A stretch of 64,000 bases of DNA from Diphasiastrum complanatum (lineage: Eukaryota > Streptophyta > Lycopodiopsida > Lycopodiales > Lycopodiaceae), in the NCBI GenBank assembly GCA_029204225.1, contig CM055111.1, forward strand, positions 27,796,340 through 27,860,339, read 5' to 3'. The position numbers and the translations under genes were made by a program. Numbering within the stretch: the first letter of the stretch is position 1; the number at the start of each line of letters is the position of its first letter. Shown here piece by piece: positions 47,075 to 59,023 of this stretch. The notes beneath the pieces were generated by a model. The model ran no database searches and was not told the origin of the DNA. It saw only the letters and a list, made by a program, of their open reading frames with translations.

Positions 47075-47640
47075 ACATTCTTCCCCCCTTGAACTGCTCC
47101 TGTCTTCAAAAGCGAAACTTAGAGAAATTCTTCTTTATGCTATCAACTCTCTCCCATGAATCAGCATCCTCAATTTGCCTTTCCATTGAATTAAACAATC
47201 AAAGATAGAACGATTTCTCAACTTTTTATCTCTGGTTTTGAGCACTTTCTCAGGTTCCAAAGGTACACTAAGAGATAAATCTTCTAGGTGGGATAGATCC
47301 TGATGAGATCCAACTGTATCACCTTAATATTAACTGGCTCACATGAAATAATGGGTGCATAGTAGATTTTCCTTGAAGTCCTAGTTCATAAGCTAAAGAA
47401 CCAATCTTTCGTACAATTCTAAATGGTCCACAATATCAAGTAGACAGTTTATAATGATTTCCAGTATGTAATGTCATAGAATCTTTTGGTATTCTAAGAT
47501 AAACCTAGTCACCAACTTTAAAATCTTTGGGAGATCTTTTAAGATCAGCATAGTGTTTAGCTTTGTCTTGAGCACTTCAGATACTATCCTTAGCCACTTG
47601 CAACATTTCTTGCATATCATGCAAGAAATCTACAACCTTA
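47075..47640 (-). pseudogene. Gypsy H integrase C-terminus and chromodomain-region tail
   Basis: Minus strand from 47640: FLHDMQEMLQVAKDSI, AQDKAKHYADLKRSPKDFKV, GD-VYLRIPKDSMTLHTGNHYKL, YCGPFRIVRKIGSLAYEL, MHPLFHVSQL (integrase GPY/F region), then after decay DADSWERVDSIKKNFSKF, the end of a chromodomain-type tail. Three stops lie in the first 110 codons. The purine tract and LTR follow at 47074, so this is the 3' end of a minus-oriented chromovirus-like element. Confidence 0.75.
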
Positions 47641-47649
47641 TGGATCTTA

Positions 47650-48607
47650 ATAGATTTTGTCCCCACATTAACATGAGATCTAGGTTGAAAATCGTACATA
47701 AGCATAAAAGAAATCATTCCTTTGTGTATTTTGCAAGTTTTGGAGCTCAAAATCATCAGTGGGGAATGAAGACACAGTCCTGTAGGCATCAGAAAGGCCT
47801 AAATAGCATCAGACAGATTCAAAATCTGTTGAGTGGGAGATTTTTACAGTATTTCCTAGCTTTTGTTAAAAGTGCCATTTGTGAAAGTTTTGCCAAGAAA
47901 TCTTTCATTTGTTTGTTTGGAAAACTGCAAATCACACTAGGCAGTGTCTAGTACTGCCATTCAGAGTTATGAGACTTTATACTTTTCACATTATTGATCT
48001 TTGTTTGTTTGAACGATCACACACTTCGAAATCTTTGCGTAGATATTATTACATTGATTAGATTCAGACAAAGAGTCAAATTAGGCTATCAAATGATCTT
48101 AAAATTTGTAGAATAATTCTTTTCTTATTCTGATAATAACACTAGATTTTTTTTTCTTAAGTCATTGGTAGTTATTACTATCACTTAGACTAAGTTCCAC
48201 ATGGATTTCCAAAGCAAAGTTGGTCTTATCATATACAAGCTCAATGGATCCAACTACCATTTGTAAATGAAAATTGTGCTAATGGCCAAAGTGTTATGAT
48301 GTTGTCACAGGTGTCAAAGTCAAACCTGAAACACACAACACAAAAATCTCCAAATTGAAACTAAAGTATGGCAAAGCCTTTGCACTGATCATCCTCAACA
48401 TCTCAGATACAAAAATTGGCACACATACGAAGCTCAAACATCAAAAAAGTCTGTGATATCTTGAGCACTTTGTACAATGTGAGACATGTAACCTCCAAGT
48501 TAAGTCTTAGGAAAACATTCTTCCCTCTTAGGATGACAAATGGTGACTCGCTACAAAATCGCATTAACTTGTCCAAGATTTCAAATGCGAAAACTTCCTA
48601 CTTCCAA
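47650..48607 (+). pseudogene. Copia leader and gag start, cut by E-family LTR
   Basis: 47690-48060 is a diverged copy of the leader of copia F at 62540-62905 (shared TTTGGAGCTCA.AATCATCAGTGGG, AATGTCTAGTACTGCCATTCAGAG-type blocks). From about 48200 a gag frame follows with shifts: FQSKVGLIIYKLNGSNYHL, MKIVLMAK, KLKYGKAFALIILNISD and LYNVRHVTSKLSLRK. This is the copia gag N-terminal pattern (KLNGSNYxxW). It stops abruptly at 48607, where the E-family LTR starts. Confidence 0.65.
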
Positions 48608-49798
<1,191 letters not shown>

Positions 49799-49905
49799 AT
49801 CCTCCTTAATCTAAATCCTTGAATGCCTTGACCTTCAAACTTAGTTCTAAACAGAATCCTCTGTGTGACTCCAAACTTAATGCTTTAGTAAAAACATCTT
49901 TATGT
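49799..49905 (-). pseudogene. Copia E RNaseH C-terminal tail
   Basis: The minus strand reads HKDVFTKALSLES and then a short tail to a stop before the purine tract. DVFTKAL is the conserved end of copia RNaseH. At 49905 the sequence switches to an oppositely oriented copia D-like fragment. Confidence 0.65.
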
Positions 49906-50745
49906 CTAATTTTTGAAGTGCTGATCCATCAAGATTCATTGTTCTTGAAGATGGATCCAAACATCAAGTGAACGGTATTGATTCAATGTGGCTCAACACG
50001 AATGGTAGAGACAGATGACTCGAAGATGTTCTGTTCGTGCCTACACTGCAGCAGGACTTGCTTTATGTGGCAAGAATAGCTGATGCAGGGATGCGTGTGA
50101 CGTTTTCTGACGAAGCATGCAATGTTGTTGATGCTAGTACAGTACCCTGATCACTCAAGGAAGAAGAAAAGTCAATCTATATCACCTGAAGATATGCCTG
50201 TCTGCAATCAAGTGCATCAGATTCATGATGATTCGCCAAACACTCTATGGCACATGAGACTATGCCATATGAATTCAATGGCCTGAAGGGTAAGATGTCA
50301 CGCACTCCATTGGTCAAGGACTCCTACAGAACGACCAAGATTCTGGAGTTAGTGCATTCTGACATCTGTGGGCCTTTCAATATGATCTCAGTAGGAGGCT
50401 CGAGATATTACATTACCTTCATTGATGATTATAGTAAATTTGCCAGAGTGTATTTTATTCAGAATAAATTAGAAGCATTTGACCACAAAGTATGTGAATT
50501 GGGCAGAGAAATGCACTGGCAACAAAGTGAAGCAAATCAAGATAGATCAAGGTGGCAAATACATCTCGACTCGCTTCACTTACTTCTGCAATGATTGCGG
50601 TATCATTCACAGAAGGACTGCATCTTACACACCGCAGCACAACGATGTTGCAGAAAGAAAGAATAGAACACTGATGGAAGCTGCCAGATGCATGATGGCC
50701 TACTCGAAAGCTCCAAGAGTACTATGGGCAGTTTGCCTTACCTGA
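49906..50745 (+). pseudogene. Copia D-like protease-end to integrase fragment
   Basis: It is closely similar to copia D (25318-26000 and 40242-40500): SNF.SADPSRFIVLE, HQVNGIDS, LFVPTLQQDLL, then GKMSRTPLVKDSYRTTKILELVHSD split over the frame, YYITFIDDYSKFARVYFI, VKQIKIDQGGKY, TPQHNDVAERKNRTLMEA. Frameshifts occur near 50140 and 50490. There is no insertion at the point where gypsy T entered D, so this copy shows the empty-site sequence. It ends at about 50745 without RT. Confidence 0.85.
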
Positions 50746-50859
50746 ACATTCATAGCCTCAGAATTTTGATTAAAAATTGTTGACTCTCCATATTCCCTTG
50801 ATCAAGTCTAAGATCTATGACCATAATGCATGGGCCCAATAAATTTCAAACATAAAGTT

Positions 50860-51430
50860 TGAAGTGCACTCCTCATTAGATATTATCAAATGAAATGAAG
50901 GGCTTTTCACAAAGAGTCGAAGGGAGCCGACGTTCATTTTTGTGAGAGCTTTACTAAAAACAAGTAGTTTGAAGTTTTAGCTTATTTCATAAGGGAAATT
51001 GGCTAAAGGTTGTCCCATTTGTTAAATAGATGCCTATCATTACATTTTTTAGTAGAAATCAATCAACAAAAAGTGAATTCAATGTAGAGACATTATGTTT
51101 TTTCTAAGTTGAGACCAAGATATTATGGTCCTTTTAAGATCCTTAAGATATTTTTTATCTCACTTATTGATTGGAATCAGCACCATCTTGGGAAAAGATC
51201 CATCCTACATTTCATGTTTTAAGATTAAAGAAATATATCATGGGTGTTTTATGATTATTTAAGACTTAGTTATTCTTGTACTTGAGAATATTTTGGACAA
51301 CATAAATATCACGATTCATAATGGAGATATTACAAGTTTTTTGTACAATGGCAAGATTTTGATAAAGAAGATCCAATATGCAAGTTCAATAACTTGACAA
51401 TTGCCCTAAATTACTACAAGAATATACTAA
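50860..51430 (+). pseudogene. Decayed gypsy integrase C-terminus and chromodomain
   Basis: In shifting plus frames: KLRPRYYGPFKILK (GPY/F module) near 51110-51150, HPTFHVLRLKKYIMG near 51205-51245, then YKFFVQWQDFDKEDP near 51330-51370, a chromodomain-like core. Many stops. No LTR assigned. Confidence 0.6.
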
Positions 51431-53490
51431 CTTCCACATTAAAATACTCAATCTCACATGTTGAAACCCTAAGTTATTTCTCAAGTGGTAGCAATGGTTG
51501 GATCATTTTTTTATTATAAATTGATGCAAACTCATTTTATCTATCCTCCCATTTTACAAAATGCTAGACAATTCAACAAGCTAATAAACTAGGTTGTTAG
51601 AAAGCAACACTTTGTGAATCATTGCACTTCTTGAGTCCATGGGCCCTCTCTTTTTGGACCTTAGTTAGTGGGCTTTTCAAAGGGAAACTGGCTAACTAAT
51701 CATTTGTGTCTCTTACATGGCCGCAATGACCACAACACAATATATACATTTATGGGTAGAAACATGGTAAATAGCTCAATGGTTGGCAAGAAAAAATGTA
51801 GCTATGGTGGATTATTTTTTGAGATTTCAAACATGGGGATTTTGTACGTTCTCAAAGACTATATTGGGAATGTGAGCCTGTTTTTATTACTAAAACCTCT
51901 CAAATCACTTTTGCAAAAGCCCAATATTTTGGCATTAGAGATCTAGAAAATAAGTCAGTCCTTTGCTGATTGACTCTAATTAGATTTAATTATCATATGA
52001 GTAAGCCTAAGATCAATCCCTTCTTCTTTGGAATTAGCGTATGGCAATGCTTCATTTCCCTCTGAATGTTCTTAGGCAATTCAAAATGAAGCAAGTGATT
52101 AGGTTGCCATTCACATATATATGGTTGACATTCGTTGCATTTAGTGTAGTCACTTCATCTTGATGCCTTTGTATTGACGTAAGGTTGGTTCGTTGACAAA
52201 CTAAGTAAGACTGAGAATGAAATTTTGTACAAATTCATAGCAGATGACCTTTTGTGGCAGTTTGGGAAAGAGCCAAACATGATTCAAGCCGAACTAAGAT
52301 TTCCAAATCTGTTTTTACCATAAGTTTCATCCCTCGTTGTACGTTTACTAGAAGCTAAATGATATAAAAGTTAACTTATACTGTTTATCTAGATAGTAGG
52401 ATCATACGGATGTGGGTTCGTCAATCATTCTGTGCATCATCTCAATTGACATATAGACTTCCATATCTACTAGAAAAGCCACTAATTTCGACTAGAAATA
52501 GACATTTTTTAGTTTTATTTTGCTTCATCTAGGAGGGTCTGACTGAGAGAAAGTACTCAGTCAAGAAGATTGGGAGCTTGAATTGCTTGTTGCTCACCTC
52601 TCAGACCATAGATTAAGAGTTACAAGTGAATATGGAAGCTACCTTGTCCGACTGAAGATCAAGAGTTGAGCCTATGTCGGAAGCAATCATCAGCACCAAA
52701 GTATAATATTTTCTGTACCTTCTCTGTTGCTTTTCTCCTCAACTTTTTGCATATGCTTGGCCGTGGTCTTTGAGGCATGCTGCTCTAGAGTCTAAGCTCT
52801 CCGGTTTTCATTTTCAGGAACAGATAGATCTTTCTGAATCCTCATAAGATGTGATATCTCAGTGTTCTTGTAGCTCCGAAAAGACAGCTAGTTCACGAAT
52901 CGCATTCATTAGATTTTGTTAATGCCATTCTGATCCGGTAAAGAACAACCTGGGATGGGACGGGATGGGATGGCGGACACATGAACGTACATTCACTTTC
53001 TGTTTCCTGATCAATCACTAGATTCAGGATCGAGGAGTGAGGACAGTTCTGCTGTAACCTGTTGTACGCCTGCGCATGCGCACCTTGGACCTACACTCCG
53101 ATACATATATTATTCTTATTATCAGTGTACACTGTATTATTATTGTCTGAAAAGAACCGCATGAATGAAGGAGCTGATGAGATCTATGGCGCAAGTACCG
53201 ACCCCTGCCTCCCTGTTCACGCTTAATCCGAGAGAAGAACTCATTTGTTTTTCTTTCATCGGCTGTTGTCTGATATTTCAAAGTTTAATCTTGTGTGTTA
53301 TTACATTCATTCACTTCTCACGTGTTTTTTTTTTTCCGGGTGTTGCATGATGGGATATCACATGATGGTTCATCTTATTGAAGTCCACCTTATCTTACCT
53401 TCAACAGATGGTGTGTTGTCACCTCTTGCAATTTACGGTTCTCTCGTGTTCTTGTCAGAAATCGTAGTCTAGTTACATGTACTTTTCTAT
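51431..53490. other. Unclassified, nothing recognised
   Basis: No repeat pair, domain or plausible exon chain is visible. A GC-richer patch around 52915-53110 (GGGATGGGACGGGATGGGATGG at 52952-52973, CGCCTGCGCATGCGCACC at 53068) stands out from the surroundings but has no ORF of note. Confidence 0.4.
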
Positions 53491-53499
53491 TTGTTGCAC

Positions 53500-53759
53500 T
53501 TGAAAATTATGGAGTAAAGTTCAAAGGCATTTGTATTATGCCTTGATTTATCATGTACCTTAATGTGAAAGCATTTAAGAGTATCCCTATTATATAGAAC
53601 TAGGCTTATCATAAATGAAAGAAAGGATACAAGTGCATAGAAAAGACCAACCAAAGGATTATTAGGTGTTGACTTACATTATAGGTTAGAGCTCGTAATA
53701 GCTAACTCATAGCTAGTAACTGACAATGATGAGTGAACTTTAACATTGAAATTCTAACA
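53500..53759 (-). mobile_element. LTR start of a minus-oriented copia (left edge undefined)
   Basis: In element sense TGTTAGAATTTCAATG begins at 53759, directly after a purine-rich tract (ATTGAGGGAGTG, plus 53760-53771) and RNaseH coding. This placement identifies the 3' LTR. Its far end and target duplication are not recognisable. Confidence 0.5.
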
Positions 53760-54540
53760 CACTCCCTCAATGATAAAAATGCATTGTTCTATATCTAATT
53801 GAGTGCAAAACTTTCCAAATTTACCAACTAATGATTTTGTAAAAATATATCGCTTGATCTTCAAATTTACAAAAGACAAGATCAATGGCACCAAGAAGCA
53901 ATTTCTCTTGAACAAAGTGACAATGAATCTCAATGTGTTTGGTTAGAGCATGTAAAATAGGTTTTTTTTGGCAAAGTGAATGCATTTTTGGCTATCACAA
54001 GATAAAATAGTTTCACTCACTTGTTGTTGACCTAGATCAACAAGCAATCTATGTAACCATACTACTTCATGTGTAGCAATGTTGAGAGCCTAATACTCAA
54101 ATTCTGTTGAAAATAGAGCCCTTGTATGTTGCTTTTTGCTGATCCATGAAACTACAAAGTAGATCATCTATCATTGATGTTACATGCCCAATTTGCATCT
54201 ATATAACCTACCAACATTGGCACTTCATGTTGATCATATTTAAAAGCCAAAATTAAGTGTCCCTCAAATGTACTTGAGAATATGTTTGACAGACTTCCAA
54301 TGTGTTTGTCTAGGATCTTGCATGAACTAACCTACTTTCTCAAATTCATCATATGCAATTAGCTTGTTATTGACTTCCATTGGTGTGCTCAACGGCTTGC
54401 AATCTTGATTATTGAACTTTTGAAGCAAATCTTGTCACAAATTTGTTGTGAGTCAGAAACATGGCATCCTCTCTTTGCCACACTTTAATGCCAAGACAAT
54501 AATGCACCAACCCTAACTTGCTCATGTCCAAAGCATTGGA
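53760..54540 (-). pseudogene. Copia RT end and RNaseH remnant
   Basis: Minus strand from 54540: LDMSKLGLVHYCLGIKVWQ then FLTHNKFVTRF (RT connection), VGYIDANWACNINDR, VVSWISKKQHTRALFSTEFE, EVVWLHRLLVDLGQQ, then NTLRFIVTLFKRN. This is a decayed RT end plus RNaseH with stops and shifts. The N-terminal RT of the same strand appears at 55080-55345, with unrelated sequence between. Confidence 0.75.
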
Positions 54541-54544
54541 TGTT

Positions 54545-55075
54545 ACAGCCATAACTTGGATGCTTGATATCATTCGTTTTGTTGGCAGAGCATCACGTAG
54601 AGTGCGCGACGAAGGTCTATTTATACACTACGTCCATGTATTACAGTAAATGCTTGTAATCTAACTAAGTACTTCGTTGTACTCAGGAAGTAGTTGACTT
54701 GTAATAACAGTTGTACAATGTGTACATAAATTAATGATCTCTTTTGGGAGACTGACATGGGGGTGCTTATTGCAATCACATGTTGACTCTTGCGGTGCCT
54801 TGGTGGTTCCTTGTAGTGCCTTGGCAATTAGTCTTCATATAGTGACCATACAGTTGACTCACACAGTTCGGATCGCAGCCATTGCCTTGGCGGTGGCTTG
54901 CGGTTGCTTTTGGTTCCTTCGTTGAAGCCATTTGCAGGACTTTGTGGTTGTTTATGGTTTGTCTGTGGGCAGTTTACGGTTGTTTGTGGGCAGTTTTCAT
55001 GTATTTCTGCAGGCTGTTCAGAAACAATTCATTTCTACAGACTGTGCAGAAAAGACTAATGTTGTTGAAGATGGC
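54545..55075. other. Intruding sequence within copia RT, possible solo LTR
   Basis: It separates the N-terminal (55080-55345) and C-terminal (53760-54540) parts of one minus-strand copia RT. It contains TCTATTTATACAC (TATA-like) and, near 55000-55045, TATTTCTGCAGGCTGTTCAG. The latter resembles the 5' end of the E-family LTR (49660-49690, TATTTCTGCAGACTGTGTA). Edges and target duplication are not clear, so a solo LTR is only a suggestion. Confidence 0.35.
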
Positions 55076-55079
55076 CAGG

Positions 55080-55450
55080 TCTTCAATGTTGAGTGAATCC
55101 TTTAGCCACCAGTCGTGTTTTCCATTTTGTGATGGAACCATCAAATTTTATCTTCTTCTTGAAGACCACTTGTTGTCGATAACTCTCTTGTGAGTGGGGA
55201 AGTCAACCAGCGTCCAAGTTTGGTTCATCAAAAGCAAGTTGTATTCGCTTTCCATAGCTTCTTGCCACTTCACAGCATCCTTGGAGTTAATTGCTTTGGC
55301 TAGAATCTCTAGTTCTTCTAACGAAGTCCAGAAAAATTGAGACATACACCTCTCCGGAACTGTTCAAGTCTGTGAGGATCTATGAACAATTTGGTTGATC
55401 AAAATGTGATGGTGCTTCTTCTTGAGTTTGTCTAGATCCGCTCGAGCTAG
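55080..55450 (-). pseudogene. Copia RT N-terminus and linker
   Basis: Minus strand: NSKDAVKWQEAMESEYNLL, NQTWTLVDFPTHKRVIDNKW, then IKFDGSITKWKTRLVA after a shift. This is the copia RT start (W..AM..E...L..N.TW.L). Upstream in the same strand lies a Ser/Gln-rich linker that continues across the G1 insertion site to about 61750. Confidence 0.8.
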
Positions 55451-56370
55451 TGTTGTAAAGCTGACTTAGGTGCACCCAGCGTGCCCTGTAAGACTCTAAG
55501 GGGTGACACTCCCTAAGGTCCCAGAGCAAGTTAGAACGTCAAGGACTGAGCCTCCGACCTGTGGTGAGCCAGTCAAGTAGTCACAAGTCATGAGCTAGCT
55601 CTAGAGCTTGAGTCATGGCCTAGTTAGGAAGCAAGTTGATTTTGCCACCGGAACGGCTCCCGGGACCCATGTCCAGGGGCCAGACTGATTCTGCCAGGCT
55701 TGCCAGGCTTAATCAGCAAAATAAAAACTAAGTCCCAAAAAGCGTGCTTTACCAGAAAGCACTATGTTTCAGAACAGAGGGGGTGCGGCGAATCACAGCA
55801 GAACTATAGGGGGAGTCCGGCAGACAGAAACTTGGGTAGCTCAACCAGCACCAGGAATCCAGTCGCTAGGTCTCAGCTCCCTCTACCAACACGAGCCAGG
55901 CACAATGCCCAGCACGTGTTGGTGGCCCTGAGACCGGTCAGTCTATGTATGAATGTAACCTCTTCCAAATCTAATAAAGTTGATCCTTGGGGATGATTAC
56001 CATTTCGGTTTCGCCTCCGGGACTGGTCCAAGTGGAAGGACCCTTACTACAACCTTTTTGCGTCGCTGGCGCCTAAGGGTCCCTGTCATCGACATGGGGC
56101 TTGCCGCTATGCCAATCGGTCAGTTTGGCGACCACTATGCCTTGGGGGTTTCATGTGTGGCTTGTCTTTGTCTTTGGTTACCTTTTGGAGACAGATTCTG
56201 AGTTGGCTTTCAGGTTGGTTGGGATTCCAGTTTTCTTAAGTCTGAATGGTTAAGCTTGTTGCGTTTCTGAGTTGGCTTTTACATAAGTGCATGATGGATG
56301 AATGTTAGACTTTAGCGCGTGTTGGGAAAACCGCTCAAGTCCCAGTGCCCTTTGAGGCACCGGTGCAACA
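55451..56370 (+). mobile_element. G1 complete element, 5' LTR
   Basis: 920 bp, TGTTGTAAAGCTGAC to GGTGCAACA. It is preceded by GCTAG (55446-55450), repeated after the 3' LTR (61722-61726). In the first 130 aligned bases I count about four differences from the 3' LTR, plus one short deletion near 61170 in the latter. The insertion is therefore younger than most others here. Confidence 0.96.
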
Positions 56371-56372
56371 TG

Positions 56373-56384
56373 TGGTATCAGAGC
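56373..56384 (+). other. Primer-binding site, G1 (tRNA-iMet type)
   Basis: TGGTATCAGAGC lies two bases after the 5' LTR end. Confidence 0.92.
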
Positions 56385-57084
56385 CGACTAGCCGGTCAGC
56401 TACGCAAGTCTCACAGGGATGGCCACGTTTTGGGATTTGTCAGGACAACCGTTGCGCAAGGTGCTGCCCACAGTGTAAGCATGGGTGCGTCCACGGTCGG
56501 GGTGGTCGACAGAACGGGGGACTTGATGAGTCAAAGTGCTACCCTCGAGGTGTAAGCACGGTCAGTTCTCGCGGTTCGGGCCTGGCGCTGTCTGCACGTA
56601 GGACGGATAAGGCAAAGTGCTGCCTAGGTAGGTGAAAGCATGGTCTGTACCTTGTGGGGTGCGGGGCGACATATTCGAACCCTACGGGTTAACCATTGAT
56701 ACAGAGATGCTGCTCGAATTCGGGTGTAAAGCATGGGTGGTTAGCTGTCGGTGCGGGATAGCTGCCGATCGTTTAGCTATAAGGGCTATCGACCAAAAAG
56801 TGGTGGGGCGTGACTGAGGCAATGTGTTGCTTAATGGTGAAAGCACAGATGGTTGGATGGATGTTTCCCCGTGGGCTAATTCTGTGATAGATTTGTGTGG
56901 GCGCGGCTAGGCAAAGGTCCTACGTCCGGTCTCAAGGGGAATGTGACTTGAGAGGGATCCTCTGTTTAGCTTTGGTTGGTATGTTCGTTTGTGGTGTGCT
57001 TGCCTGGACTTGAATTATCCCTGACTACTTGTTTTGATCCAGGTGATTTGATCTAGTTGGGAGTTGTGAGAGGAGCTTACATTT
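56385..57084 (+). other. G1 leader; gag is absent
   Basis: About 700 bp of leader, of which 56810-57000 matches the leader of the gag-only copy (36985-37210). No capsid motif or zinc knuckle exists here in any frame, and the protease frame opens at 57085. In a normal gypsy element gag would occupy this place. Similar units around 56460-56650 (AAGTGCTGCC...GTAAGCATGG, AAGTGCTACC...GTAAGCACGG, AAGTGCTGCC...GTGAAAGCATGG) form a degenerate repeat with a period of roughly 75-90 bp. Confidence 0.7.
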
Positions 57085-58359
57085 ATGAGTGGACATCACA
57101 CAAGTATGGAAAGGAACTTCCATGGGGCAACCCCCAAGATTGGTTCAAGATTGTTATTCTTATCAGGAAAGATCGCGGGGAGGAAGTCAGATTTCATGAT
57201 CGACTCCGGAGCTTCACATAACTATATCTCAAGGAGCGTAGTGGAACAATTCAGCTTGCCGACCAGGAATGTTACATCTACTCTCAAGGTAGAGACAACG
57301 AAGGGAGCACTAGATGCAGACAAAGCGACATTGAACATCCCGGTGCAGATTGGAAGATGGAAGGCTAAACTTAGCTTTGTGATTTTAGAGATGGATGCCT
57401 TCGATGTGATTTTGGGCCTCCCTTGGTTAAATGAACATTGTATCGCAGTTTTGGATAGGAGCTCAAACTTGGTCCTCTTGGATTATAAGGGACAAATTTG
57501 CGTGACAAAAGCCCTGCCCGGAGGAAATGCTAAGAATACCGATATTGAACAAAATCTGGTTGCAACATTAGTGATGAAAAGAATGGCGAAAGGGAAAAGG
57601 TCAAAGTGCTTTCTTTGCATTTGCCGAGAAGTCCCAGAAGGGAAAAGCGTGCGACAAGAAAACTTGCAAAAAGAAGTGGCAGATCTGCTAGAAAAATTTA
57701 GCGATGTGTTCTCGGAGGAACTCCCAGCTAAGCTACCTCGTCGAAGACCAGTGGACCATAAAATTGAGTTGGTACCAGGAACAAAGCCAACTTCACGAGC
57801 ACCCTACAGAATGTCACAAGAGGAGTTGGCGGAACTGAAACGACAACTTGGTGAATTGATAGACAAAGGTTTTATTAGACCTAGCGCTTCACCTTTTGGA
57901 GCCCCAGTGCTGTTCGTGGAAAAGGCGGACAAAACTCTTCAAATGTGTGTGGATTATCGCATGCTTAACAAGAGTACCATCAAGAACAAGTACCCCATGC
58001 CTAGAATTGATGACCTATTCGACCAACTCAAACATGCCAAATACTTTAGCCGAATAGATCTCAGATCTGGATATCATCAAATTCGAATAGCTAAAGGTAA
58101 TGAGCACAAAACGGTGTTTCGAACACGGTACGGGAGTCACGAGTTCTTGGTGATGCCATTCGGTCTAACAAACGCACCAGCCACTTTTTGCATGTTGATG
58201 AACAATATATTTCAAGACTGTCTGGATGAATTTGTCATTGTGTACATCGATGACATATTAGTATTCAGCCGGAACCTTAAAGATCACATTAAACATTTAA
58301 GGATAGTTCTCCAACGACTGAGGAGGAACTGCTTTGTTCGCGAAAAGAGAGAAATGTGA
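57085..58359 (+). pseudogene. G1 pol: protease and reverse transcriptase
   Basis: A 424-codon open frame. Protease: [20 protein letters not shown] (D-S-G intact) and [112 protein letters not shown] and [13 protein letters not shown] (YIDD catalytic motif). The frame is lost at about 58330 by a single-base shift within [10 protein letters not shown] and continues in the next frame. Confidence 0.93.
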
Positions 58360-59023
58360 GTTTGTGGTGGAGGAAGTTGACTTCCTTGGACATGTTATAG
58401 GCCACGGACGGATTCGAATGGATCCTAAGAAGATCAAGGCTATCTTGGATTGGCTAGCACCTAAAACTGTTCATGGCATCAAATCCTTTGTGGGCTTATG
58501 TAACTTTTACAGGAGATTCATTGAGGCATTTAGCAAAATTGTGGCACCACTGTTGGAGCAGACCAAGACTCATCTGAAGATGACATGGACACCGGAATGT
58601 GAAGCAGCGTTCCAAGAACTAAAATGACGGATCACTGAAGAACCCATCCTTGCCGTACCGGACTTTAGCAAACCTTTTGAAATACATACAGACGCGTCGA
58701 ACTTTGCTATTGGGGCCGTGCTGATGCAAGACGGAAAACCTGTTGCATATTTTTCAAAGAAATTGAGTGACGTAGAGCGACGATGGCCAACTCATGAAAA
58801 AGAAATGGTCGCAGTAGTTCAAGCAGTGGAGCATTGGAGACATTATGTGGCAGGAAAATCCTTTAAGGCGTTCACTGTTAATGTATCACTCAAGTACTTC
58901 TCATCCCAAGGTATGCTCACGCCAAAGCAAATGCGATGGCAAAACTTTCTCTCAAAATTCAATATAGACATTTTACACACGGCGGGAAAGAACAATGTGG
59001 TGGCGGACGCACTAAGAAGATAG
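58334..59023 (+). pseudogene. G1 pol: RT thumb and RNaseH
   Basis: [38 protein letters not shown], then a TGA at 58625. After it come EPILAVPDFSKPFEIHTDASN (RNaseH Asp), GAVLMQDGKPVAYFSKKL, HEKEMVAVVQAVEHWRHY and NNVVADALRR. A TAG follows at 59021-59023, in frame with the integrase that starts right after. Two stops and the upstream frameshift make pol non-functional as it stands. Confidence 0.92.

Noticed and set aside
52915-53110. GC-richer patch with GGGATGGGACGGGATGGGATGG-type runs as a G-quadruplex or promoter
   Set aside because: The G-runs are interrupted and there is no adjacent gene, so it was not reported as a feature.
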